From contig CAWAQG010000004.1 in the NCBI GenBank assembly GCA_963784135.1, positions 186,001 through 250,000 on the forward strand: 64,000 nt of DNA, given 5' to 3'. Numbering within the stretch: the stretch's first letter is position 1; every line of letters starts with the position of its first letter. This document shows positions 57,310 to 64,000 of the stretch, one piece after another. The notes beneath the pieces were generated by a model. That model searched no databases, was not told the DNA's origin, and saw nothing but the letters and a program-made list of their open reading frames with translations. The translations under genes and the position numbers were made by a program. Source of the DNA: JADFXI01 sp963784135 (GTDB lineage: Bacteria > Nitrospirota > Thermodesulfovibrionia > Thermodesulfovibrionales > Dissulfurispiraceae).

Positions 57310-57341
57310 CTAAGGCGCAGCACGAAAGGGAGATAGCTGCA

Positions 57342-58208
57342 ATGAAGCAAAGTATAACAAAGGCGATATTACCCGCCGCGGGGCTTGGCACACGTTTTTT
57401 ACCTGCCACCAAGGCGTCGCCCAAAGAAATGATGCCTATCATTGACAAGCCGCTGATCCAGTATGCGGTCGAAGAGGCGATTTCCTGCGGCATCGAGGAG
57501 TTCGTTGTTATAACAGGAAAATATAAACGTGCCATAGAGGACCATTTCGACTCTGCTTATGAACTGGAAGAGAAACTCAGGAACTCGGGTAAAAAGAAAT
57601 TGCTCGAGGAGATCAACAAGCTCAGCCATATCAACTTTGCTTATATCCGGCAGCGCGTTGCGCTCGGCCTGGGGCATGCGATTCTCTGTGCCAAACCTTT
57701 TGTTAAAGATGAGCCTTTTGTTGTTATACTTAGTGATGATGTTGTGGACCCGGATTGTCCTTTGCTTCGGGAAATGATTCGGGTATATGATGAGTTGAAA
57801 TGCCCGATGGTCGCTCTTGAAGAGGTCCCTCTATCCGAGGTGTCCAGGTACGGTATTATTGACGGATCGCTCGATGGAGACGTATATAAGATAAGGAACC
57901 TTGTAGAGAAGCCTAAACCCGAAGAAGCCCCGTCAAATTTGGCTATAATAGGAAGGTATATCCTTACTCCGGATATTTTTGATATTCTTGAAAAACAGAA
58001 ACCCGGCGCCGGAGGCGAGATACAGCTTACCGATGCGCTTAGGGAACTGCTGAACAGACGGGTAATTTACGGGTATTTGATAAAAGGCAATAGGTTTGAT
58101 GCAGGCGATAAACTGGGATATTTGAAGGCAACCGTTGACTTTGCCCTTAAAAACAAGGAATTGTCTCAGGGTTTCAGGCAGTACCTGATCCAGAAGTTGA
58201 AGCCGTAG
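57342..58208 (+). CDS. galU: UTP-glucose-1-phosphate uridylyltransferase
   Basis: This 288-residue nucleotidyltransferase makes UDP-glucose for surface glycans. It has AILPAAGLGTRFLPATKASPKEMMPIIDKPLIQYAVEEA, the nucleotide-binding and catalytic Lys region, and later LSDDVVD and VEKPKPEEAPSNLAIIGRYIL. The start is set at ATG 57342 behind GAAAGGGAG; a longer frame reads through the tRNA-Leu and is not real. Transcription may begin at the tRNA promoter, making it a mixed tRNA-mRNA transcript. Confidence 0.95.
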   Translation: MKQSITKAILPAAGLGTRFLPATKASPKEMMPIIDKPLIQYAVEEAISCGIEEFVVITGKYKRAIEDHFDSAYELEEKLRNSGKKKLLEEINKLSHINFAYIRQRVALGLGHAILCAKPFVKDEPFVVILSDDVVDPDCPLLREMIRVYDELKCPMVALEEVPLSEVSRYGIIDGSLDGDVYKIRNLVEKPKPEEAPSNLAIIGRYILTPDIFDILEKQKPGAGGEIQLTDALRELLNRRVIYGYLIKGNRFDAGDKLGYLKATVDFALKNKELSQGFRQYLIQKLKP

Positions 58209-58209
58209 C

Positions 58210-58587
58210 ATGAAAAGTATACAAAAAGGGCTTTGTTTATATCACGTTGAATCGTCTGTATGGCCGCTGATGGATATTTATGAGACAGGAAGCGAGCTTA
58301 TTTTTGAGATTGATTTGCCGGGCATAGAACCTGATGATGTATCCATAAGGATATATGGAGATATGCTGATAATTGAAGGGATAAGAAACGATGCCGGCAG
58401 GGAACCCGATTTGCGCTATATATGCATGGAACGCGGTATCAGAAGGTTCAGACGGGTCATGAAGTTCCCGGTCCCGGTGAATACTTCTTCTTCAGAAGCC
58501 TTCTACTCCCGCGGCGTTATAAGTATAAGATTTCCTAAGCGGGAGCGCAAGGCCATAACAATTACTGTTAAACGAGCAGATGAGTGA
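58210..58587 (+). CDS. Small heat-shock protein (Hsp20/alpha-crystallin)
   Basis: This 125-residue chaperone has the alpha-crystallin domain: MDIYETGSELIFEIDLPGIEPDDVSIRIYGDMLIIEGIR, then RYICMERGIRRFRRVMKFPVPVN, then FYSRGVISIRFPKRE. The usual GVL motif reads GVISIRFPK. It holds unfolding proteins for refolding or for proteolysis by Lon, which is encoded directly downstream. It starts one base after galU, so it belongs to that transcript. Confidence 0.92.
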   Translation: MKSIQKGLCLYHVESSVWPLMDIYETGSELIFEIDLPGIEPDDVSIRIYGDMLIIEGIRNDAGREPDLRYICMERGIRRFRRVMKFPVPVNTSSSEAFYSRGVISIRFPKRERKAITITVKRADE

Positions 58588-58668
58588 ATGAGTTTTGACT
58601 CATATACCCGTATACTCATATACAAAAAGAACTTTTGGGGGTGTTGATAAGGCATGGAGGAATCGAAG

Positions 58669-61137
58669 ATGGTTGAAGCTAACGATAAAGAAGAGACAAA
58701 AGAAGTAGAAATCCCCGATACCGTGCCGGTGCTGCCGGTAAGGGACATAGTAATTTTCCCTTATATGATTCTGCCCTTGTTTGTGGGCAGGGACGTCTCT
58801 ATAAAAGCTATCGACCACGCCCTGAACACCAACAGGATGGTGCTCCTGCTGGCCCAAAAGGATTTAAATGTAGAAGCCCCGACGACCGATGATCTTTACC
58901 TGATGGGCACGGTCTGCATGATCATGAGGATGCTCAAACTCCCTGACGGCCGGGTCAAAGTCCTTGTTCAGGGATTAAGCAAGGCGAGGGTGAGCGGATT
59001 CACACAGCAGGAGCCGTTTTTTATGGCCGGCATTGCAAAGGTCGCGGAGGACAAACCTGCTGAAGCATCCATTGAGAACGAGGCATTGATACGGAGCGTC
59101 AAGGAGCAGATGGACAAAGTAGTAAACCTGGGGAAAACGGTCTTGCCGGACGTTATGGTCGTGATCGAGAATATAGAAGATCCGGGAAGGCTTGCGGACC
59201 TTATTACGGCAAATCTGGGGTTGAAGACGGACCAGGCGCAGGAAATACTGGAAATGTCAGACCCTGTCAGGCGTTTAACGAGAGTAGGTGAAATACTCGG
59301 CAGGGAGGTCCAGCTGCTCACCATTCAACAAAAAATCCAGACCGAAGCACGGGGTGAAATAGACAAGACCCAGAGAGAGTACTTCCTGAGAGAGCAGTTG
59401 AAAGCCATACAGCGGGAACTTGGCGATATCGATGAGCGCGCGGAAGAGGTAAGGGAATTCAAGAAAAAAATAGATGATGCAAAGATGCCTGAAAAAGTTA
59501 TGAAAGAAGCGGAGAAACAACTCAGGCGCATTGAAAAGATGCATCCCGACAGTGCAGAAGCGGGCACTATAAGGACATATCTCGAATGGCTTACCGAAAT
59601 ACCCTGGTCAAAGAGCACGAAAGACCAATTGGATATAGGCAAAGCGGAAAAAGTCCTTAATGATGATCATTATGACCTTGAGAAAGTAAAAGAACGGATC
59701 CTCGAATATCTCAGCGTGCGGAAACTGAAAGAGAAAATGAAGGGGCCGATACTGTGCTTTATAGGCCCCCCGGGTGTCGGCAAGACATCGCTTGGCCGTT
59801 CGATAGCCCGTGCGCTCGGAAGGGAGTTTATCAGGGTTTCTCTTGGCGGGGTGCGTGACGAAGCGGAGATAAGAGGCCATAGGAGAACATATGTCGGCGC
59901 TCTCCCGGGGCGAATAATTCAGGGTATCAAACAGGCAGGCACAAATAATCCGGTATTCATGCTTGATGAGATTGATAAAATCGGCACGGATTTCAGGGGC
60001 GATCCCTCCTCCGCGCTGCTCGAGGTGCTTGACCCTGAGCAGAACAATTCTTTTGCAGACCATTATCTGGCGGTTCCTTTTGATCTGTCCAACGTGATGT
60101 TCATTACCACTGGAAATCTCACCGATACGATTCCGGGGCCGTTGAGAGACAGGATGGAAATATTGTATCTGTCAGGATACACTGAGGAGGAAAAGCTCCA
60201 GATAGCAAAAAAGTATCTGGTCCCCAAGCAGCTTGACGAACATGGGATAACCACAAAGATACTGCAAATAAGCGACTCTGCTGTCCAGCGGATAATATCT
60301 CACTACACGCGGGAAGCCGGGGTCAGGAATCTTGAGCGTGAGATAGCCAATCTCTGCCGCAAGGTGGCCAAGCGGGTTGCCGAGGACAAAGGGGAGAGCT
60401 TTGCTCTCGCGGCGAAGAACGTCCATAAATACCTCGGCGTTCCGAAGTATCTACCTGAAGAGGAGATGAAAGTGAATGAAGTCGGTGTCGCAACAGGTCT
60501 TGCCTGGACTGAGGCAGGCGGAGATGTTATATACGTCGAAGCGACCATGATGAAGGGAAAGGGCAACCTTACGCTCACCGGCCAATTGGGGGATGTTATG
60601 AAGAAGTCGGCCCAGGCGGCCTTAAGCTACATAAAGTCACGGGCCTCCAACCTCGGGCTGAGTGATGATTTGTTCTCGAGTATCGACATGCATATTCATG
60701 TCCCTGCAGGCGCTATCCCCAAGGACGGGCCGTCAGCCGGAATTACGATGGCCACTTCAATCGCATCTGCATTGACCGGAAGACCCGTAAGAAAGGATGT
60801 TGCAATGACCGGCGAAGTTACGTTGAGGGGGAGGGTGCTTCCAATTGGAGGACTCAAGGAAAAGACCCTTGCAGCCAAAAGGATGGGGATAAAGACCGTT
60901 ATAATTCCTCACAGGAACAAGAAAGACCTCGATGACCTTCCAAAGTATGTTAAAGACGGTATGACATTTGTGGTTGTCGAAACTATGGACGATGTATTGA
61001 AACATGCCCTCAAAAATGCCGCTAAGGCAATAAAAAAGGTAAAGACGCCTCACAAGACAGAGCGTTCAAGGGTCAAACATGCAACTGCGCCTGATAGGAG
61101 AGCTAAGGCTTCTCGAGGAAATAAGAAGAAGGTTTAA
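58669..61137 (+). CDS. lon: ATP-dependent protease Lon
   Basis: This ~822-residue protease has an N-terminal LonN domain (PVLPVRDIVIFPYMILPLFVGR), coiled coil, AAA+ domain with GPPGVGKTS and FMLDEIDKIG, and the S16 protease domain with KDGPSAG (Ser about residue 690) and a catalytic Lys in the following RGRVLPIGGLKEKTLAAKR. The start at ATG 58669 has GGAGG at proper spacing; ATG 58654 overlaps that site and is less likely. The C-terminal 40 residues are strongly basic (KTPHKTERSRVKHATAPDRR), and this part also encodes the start of thiL in another frame. Confidence 0.95.
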   Translation: MVEANDKEETKEVEIPDTVPVLPVRDIVIFPYMILPLFVGRDVSIKAIDHALNTNRMVLLLAQKDLNVEAPTTDDLYLMGTVCMIMRMLKLPDGRVKVLVQGLSKARVSGFTQQEPFFMAGIAKVAEDKPAEASIENEALIRSVKEQMDKVVNLGKTVLPDVMVVIENIEDPGRLADLITANLGLKTDQAQEILEMSDPVRRLTRVGEILGREVQLLTIQQKIQTEARGEIDKTQREYFLREQLKAIQRELGDIDERAEEVREFKKKIDDAKMPEKVMKEAEKQLRRIEKMHPDSAEAGTIRTYLEWLTEIPWSKSTKDQLDIGKAEKVLNDDHYDLEKVKERILEYLSVRKLKEKMKGPILCFIGPPGVGKTSLGRSIARALGREFIRVSLGGVRDEAEIRGHRRTYVGALPGRIIQGIKQAGTNNPVFMLDEIDKIGTDFRGDPSSALLEVLDPEQNNSFADHYLAVPFDLSNVMFITTGNLTDTIPGPLRDRMEILYLSGYTEEEKLQIAKKYLVPKQLDEHGITTKILQISDSAVQRIISHYTREAGVRNLEREIANLCRKVAKRVAEDKGESFALAAKNVHKYLGVPKYLPEEEMKVNEVGVATGLAWTEAGGDVIYVEATMMKGKGNLTLTGQLGDVMKKSAQAALSYIKSRASNLGLSDDLFSSIDMHIHVPAGAIPKDGPSAGITMATSIASALTGRPVRKDVAMTGEVTLRGRVLPIGGLKEKTLAAKRMGIKTVIIPHRNKKDLDDLPKYVKDGMTFVVVETMDDVLKHALKNAAKAIKKVKTPHKTERSRVKHATAPDRRAKASRGNKKKV

Positions 61138-62152
61138 CGTTCCTGAACAGAAAGGGGCCGGCGGCATTATTGTAGGTATCGGAGATGATGCCGCTGCAAT
61201 TGCGCCCCCTGTAGAAAAAACTGAAAAACTGCTTGTTACCACTGACCTGATGCATGAAGGGGTCCATTTTAATTTAAGTTATACGTCACCGTTCCATCTG
61301 GGGTTTAAGCTGGTCTCGGTCAATGTCAGCGACATAATGGCAATGGGGGGTACCCCCCGCTACCTTCTGCTTACCGCTTCCATGAAAGAAGATACTGATG
61401 AAACTTTTTTCCGGGAGTTTTACGACGGAGTTTCACGCGCTTTACTGCAGTACGGTCTGGCGCTGATAGGCGGGGATTTATCTTCCGCCAGGAATGATAT
61501 GGTTTTTTCTGCAACGGTACTGGGCTCGGGCGGCAAACTTATTACGCGGGGCGGCGCTGTTCCCGGTGACAGAATTTATGTGACATCGGCAACCGGCGAT
61601 GCGGCGTGCGGGCTCGAGGTGCTGAAAAGACTTGCTCCTGAATCTAAAGAAGCGGTGAAACTGTGGAAGAACTTTGCAGACCCTCTGCCTGACATGATGC
61701 TGGCACACGGGGAGGGCTTTGTTGAACTTGACGGCAATAAAATAAGGCCGCTGCTGGCAAGACATTTGATGCCTGTAGCGAGGGAGGTGCGTCAGCTGTT
61801 GCCGTATATTACTTCAATGATCGACGTAAGCGACGGCTTGTTCATGGATTTGTGCAGAATATGTGATGAAAGCCATGTCGGCGCCAGGGTATATCTCGAA
61901 AAAATCCCGATATCTGAAAGCATGAGATTTGCCGCCGGCTACATGGGGTCGTCCCCTCTGGAGCTTGCTGCTTCCGGCGGCGAGGATTATGAGCTTTTGT
62001 TCACGATTTCACCTGAAGATGCGGAGAAGCTCGACTGCATTCAAGCGTTTTGCATAGGTGAGATCACAGATAAAGAAAGGGTCACTGTAGATAACTCAGG
62101 CAGGGAAGCTGCCTTGAAAACGGAGGGATACCAGCACTTTGGCATTGCGTGA
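61079..62152 (+). CDS. thiL: Thiamine-monophosphate kinase
   Basis: This 357-residue enzyme phosphorylates thiamine monophosphate to the diphosphate cofactor. It has IGDDAAAI, LVTTDLMHEGVHFN, SVNVSDIMAMGGTPRYLLL, GGDLSSARNDMVFSATVLG and DVSDGLFMDLCRIC, all ThiL motifs of the PurM fold. The frame overlaps the 3' end of lon by 59 bp. The overlap encodes ELRLLEEIRRRFNV, the expected ThiL N-terminus, so it is genuine. It also overlaps the next gene by 14 bp. Confidence 0.92.
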   Translation: MQLRLIGELRLLEEIRRRFNVPEQKGAGGIIVGIGDDAAAIAPPVEKTEKLLVTTDLMHEGVHFNLSYTSPFHLGFKLVSVNVSDIMAMGGTPRYLLLTASMKEDTDETFFREFYDGVSRALLQYGLALIGGDLSSARNDMVFSATVLGSGGKLITRGGAVPGDRIYVTSATGDAACGLEVLKRLAPESKEAVKLWKNFADPLPDMMLAHGEGFVELDGNKIRPLLARHLMPVAREVRQLLPYITSMIDVSDGLFMDLCRICDESHVGARVYLEKIPISESMRFAAGYMGSSPLELAASGGEDYELLFTISPEDAEKLDCIQAFCIGEITDKERVTVDNSGREAALKTEGYQHFGIA

Positions 62153-62573
62153 CAAGCTTAGGGAAGTAATCAGCACCAAGGATTCCCCAAAGAAGATTGC
62201 TTCTTCTTTTGCAGTGGGTGTCTTCATTGGCATGTCTCCGCTGGTGGGGTTTCATACCGCGCTCGCCATCGGAGCTGCATGGTTGTTCAGGACGAATAAA
62301 TTTGTTACGATCGTTGCTGTTTACGTTACTAACCCCTGGACCGCTGTGCCGATTTACACCTTTTCAACCTGGTTAGGAACGAAACTTCTCGGCGTTGATA
62401 AAATTATTTCTCCGTTGCAATGGCACTCCCTCAGTTGTTCATATCTGTTCCGGGAAGTGAGTTTTCTTTTTTGGCCCTTTGTTTGCGGGTCGACGATAGT
62501 AGCGCTTGTATCAGCTGCGATTGGGTATATTGTTGTGTATCATGCAGTGGTGAAACAGAGAAGCTTGTCTTGA
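62139..62573 (+). CDS. DUF2062 membrane protein
   Basis: This 144-residue protein contains the DUF2062 signature SPKKIASSFAVGVFIGMSPLVGFHTALAIGAAWLFRTNKFVTIVAVYVTNPWT, then IYTFSTWLGTKLLG and a C-terminal TM helix. Such proteins occur alone or fused to glycosyltransferases; the function is unknown. The start is probably TTG at 62139 (the next in-frame options are TTG 62145 or later), within the thiL 3' end. Confidence 0.82.
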   Translation: MALRDKLREVISTKDSPKKIASSFAVGVFIGMSPLVGFHTALAIGAAWLFRTNKFVTIVAVYVTNPWTAVPIYTFSTWLGTKLLGVDKIISPLQWHSLSCSYLFREVSFLFWPFVCGSTIVALVSAAIGYIVVYHAVVKQRSLS

Positions 62574-62635
62574 TTTGGCGCAAGGAATATTTTAGGACTT
62601 ACGAAAAAAAATTGGTATAATAAGGAGAAGATACT

Positions 62636-63046
62636 ATGAAAACAATGCCGGGAATTATTGTTATTTTTGCATGTTGTATGCTTTGGGCGACCGGGACCTT
62701 TGCCGCCCCGAACATCCAGGACGGCCTTTGGGAGGTCACAACAACGGTTGAGATGGCGGGCATGCCGGAGGGGATGATGCATCCGATGAAGCATACCGCC
62801 TGTCTCACCCGGAAGAATGCCGTGCCGGCTGCCCCGGCAAAATCGGATTGCAAAATTACAGACATAAATACCGAGGGGAATTCAGTTTCATGGACTATGA
62901 ACTGCCCGAACGCTGTCAGCAAAGGTAAAGTGACGTATTCAGGGACGACCTTCAATGGCGCAACTGAAACGACCATGAACCAGGGCGGAAGGAAGATGCA
63001 GGTAAAAAACAAGATGGAGGGCAGGAGAATCGGACCCTGCAAATAG
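62636..63046 (+). CDS. Exported DUF3617 protein
   Basis: This 136-residue protein has a signal peptide (MPGIIVIFACCMLWATGTFA). The DUF3617 pattern follows: GLWEVTTTVEMAGMPEGMMHPMKHTACLTRK, DCKITDINTEGNSVSWTMNC, GKVTYSGTTFNGATETTM, ending GRRIGPCK with paired Cys. It is a periplasmic protein of unknown role. AAGGAGA precedes the ATG. It is widespread in Proteobacteria and related phyla. Confidence 0.85.
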   Translation: MKTMPGIIVIFACCMLWATGTFAAPNIQDGLWEVTTTVEMAGMPEGMMHPMKHTACLTRKNAVPAAPAKSDCKITDINTEGNSVSWTMNCPNAVSKGKVTYSGTTFNGATETTMNQGGRKMQVKNKMEGRRIGPCK

Positions 63047-63069
63047 TTATTGCTGCCAAGCGAAAACCT

Positions 63070-63189
63070 GTGACGAAACCGCATCTCCGGGACGAACGGC
63101 GCGGTACTATCTGTGCCAATAAGAATTGCAAACTGAGGAAAATAGGCTGTAAAGGGTTCGAGGCTTGCCCCGGCTACAAAGGCCGATAG
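63070..63189 (+). CDS. Possible 39-residue Cys-rich peptide
   Basis: A GTG at 63070 opens a 39-codon frame with four Cys in the order C-x4-C-x6-C-x5-C (ICANKNCKLRKIGCKGFEACPGYKGR) and many Lys. The spacing suggests a zinc-binding knuckle. No clear ribosome site is present. The opposite strand also has an open frame (ending near 63174), so coding is uncertain. The rest of the 287-bp gap up to rimO holds only its promoter. Confidence 0.4.
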   Translation: MTKPHLRDERRGTICANKNCKLRKIGCKGFEACPGYKGR

Positions 63190-63302
63190 TGTTTCCCGCA
63201 GTTTGACCAAAAATGCAAGGGCTTGTCCCTTCCGGTCCAATGCTTCCCTTTTATCGATTTAATCCTATCAGCCCACTTCATTATGTTGGGTAAAGGGGCA
63301 AA

Positions 63303-63328
63303 TTGGGACGCACCTTTGGTATAATATA
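63303..63328 (+). promoter_or_regulatory. Promoter of rimO, consistent with a leaderless mRNA
   Basis: Overlapping TATAAT boxes (TATAATATAAT, about 63320-63330) lie directly before the GTG start at 63334. TTGGGA at 63303 serves as -35 at 16 bp from the second box. Transcription should start within 0-3 nt of the start codon, and no Shine-Dalgarno is possible. Confidence 0.55.
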
Positions 63329-63333
63329 ATTTA

Positions 63334-64000
63334 GTGTCTCCATCGCCTTCAAAAATACATATCACCACACTCGGCTGTCCCAAAAATACTGTTGATTCAG
63401 GGCACCTGGCCGGGGCATTCACAACGGAAGGCTTCATCAATGTAGATAATGCTGATGATGCCGATATCCTTCTTGTGAACACATGCGGTTTTATTAAGGA
63501 CGCAAAAGAAGAGTCGATAGAGGAAGTCCTCAGGCTTGCTCAGATGAAAGCGGACGGCAGAAAGCTGGTTGTGTTCGGATGTCTTGCAGCGCGCTATAGA
63601 AATGAGCTTTTGAAAGAAATACCCGAAATTGACGGCATATGGGGGGTGGGGGAAGAAGCGGGGATTATTGAATACTGCAAGAAGCAGAGGTCAGAGGTCA
63701 GAGGTCAGAGGTCAGAAAAAAATACCGGCCTTTCTATAACCTGTCACCCATCACCTATTACCCCTATGTCATATGCTTATCTTAAAATTGCCGAAGGTTG
63801 CGACAAAAAATGCACATTCTGCGTGATTCCCTCGATACGCGGGGCGTTCAGGAGTGTCCGCCCTGAGCTGATAATGGCTGAGGCGAGCGAATACATAAAG
63901 GCCGGCGTAAGAGAATTGATTCTGGTGGCCCAGGACATTACGAATTACGGAAAAGATATTGACGGGTATGACCTTGTCGCGTTATTGCGCGAGCTGGCCT
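63334..64000 (+). CDS. rimO: Ribosomal protein S12 methylthiotransferase RimO (partial)
   Basis: The start of a radical-SAM methylthiotransferase runs off the right edge. The UPF0004 domain has TTLGCPKNTVDSGHLAGAF, NTCGFIKDAKEESIEEVL and FGCLAARY; its three Cys bind one cluster. The radical-SAM domain follows with KKCTFCVIPSIRG (CxxxCxxC). PKNTVDS and NTCGFI distinguish RimO from MiaB. GTG 63334 is the only available start because an in-frame stop lies 10 bp upstream. The inter-domain linker contains a heptad hairpin element in frame. Confidence 0.93.
   Translation, partial: MSPSPSKIHITTLGCPKNTVDSGHLAGAFTTEGFINVDNADDADILLVNTCGFIKDAKEESIEEVLRLAQMKADGRKLVVFGCLAARYRNELLKEIPEIDGIWGVGEEAGIIEYCKKQRSEVRGQRSEKNTGLSITCHPSPITPMSYAYLKIAEGCDKKCTFCVIPSIRGAFRSVRPELIMAEASEYIKAGVRELILVAQDITNYGKDIDGYDLVALLRELA
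63686..63768 (+). repeat. Heptad hairpin element H6, in frame inside rimO
   Basis: The left arm (63686-63713) is exactly four copies of AGAGGTC. The centre is A-rich. The right arm (63735-63762) is TATAACC, TGTCACC, CATCACC, TATTACC. It is translated as a linker (QRSEVRGQRSEKNTG...) between the UPF0004 and radical-SAM domains without breaking the frame. Confidence 0.85.

Noticed and set aside
57210..57341. N-terminal extension of galU from 57210
   Set aside because: The extension is the translated tRNA-Leu gene; the conserved protein begins at 57342 with its own ribosome site.
62599..63240. Minus-strand ORF of 213 codons across the DUF3617 gene
   Set aside because: It is antisense to a gene with a clear signal peptide, domain pattern and ribosome site; it is a shadow frame.
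63174..63482. Minus-strand ORF of 102 codons across the rimO start
   Set aside because: Its upstream half is antisense to conserved RimO motifs and it has no ribosome site. The C-terminal part outside rimO looks protein-like but cannot be supported.

Overview
This 64 kb window comes from a Gram-negative, probably anaerobic or microaerophilic bacterium. The Gram-negative cell envelope is shown by LpxC, a TonB-dependent receptor and MotAB. It makes hopanoids (HpnG and HpnI), has a three-gene archaeal-type glutamate synthase and a Kdp potassium pump, and carries a 6S RNA. This combination suggests Nitrospirota or a delta-proteobacterium-like lineage. That is inference from gene content; no rRNA or species marker is present.

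Layout. 1-7.5 kb: end of nuoG, then nuoHIJKLMN (membrane arm of complex I). 7.6-9.1 kb: CBS protein and a quinone oxidoreductase. 9.1-10.5 kb: first copy of a 1,367-bp ISNCY-like element. 10.5-15.6 kb: DUF2127 protein, a frameshifted TonB receptor, an RhlE-type helicase with a terminator-bearing leader, and a ferritin-like protein. 15.7-18.6 kb: hopanoid genes hpnG/hpnI, a 6S RNA that the usual gene callers would miss, and a hibernation factor fused to a cold-shock domain. 18.6-21.4 kb: two more IS copies in tandem. 21.5-26.3 kb: cell-wall hydrolase, glycosidase and deacetylase genes. 26.5-32.4 kb: small nucleic-acid-binding proteins, tRNA-Pro and the split glutamate synthase. 33.5-39.3 kb: kdpFABC with small extra ORFs, a possible sigma-54 promoter and an orphan NifA-type DNA-binding protein. 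39.3-50.7 kb: tRNA nucleotidyltransferase, double ABC ATPase, a phosphate-binding protein coupled to a hybrid kinase, two cysteine synthases and a sigma-54 activator. 50.7-55.6 kb: motAB, a HEAT protein, a Sua5 gene that seems to start at CTG, a winged-helix protein, a 25-residue Lys/Ala peptide and lpxC. 55.6-64 kb: tldD, tRNA-Leu, galU, hsp20, lon, thiL, two DUF proteins and the start of rimO.

Two patterns are not explained by the genes. (1) Six hairpin-like elements share one architecture and almost no primary sequence. Each has a left arm of ~7-bp tandem units, an A-rich centre, and a right arm of 7-bp units of reverse-complement type. They abut or enter gene ends (nuoG, nuoI, hpnG, cysK), and one lies in frame inside rimO. 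(2) The IS copies sit at two loci. At both, the 17-18 bp target duplication begins exactly at the outer base of a -35 box, 23 bp from the -10. At the second locus the element inserted twice, one base apart.

The 6S RNA and the hibernation factor are neighbours on one strand. They would shut down RNA polymerase and ribosomes respectively, which suggests a small dormancy module. Both tRNA genes lack an encoded CCA end, so they depend on a nucleotidyltransferase such as the one present here.
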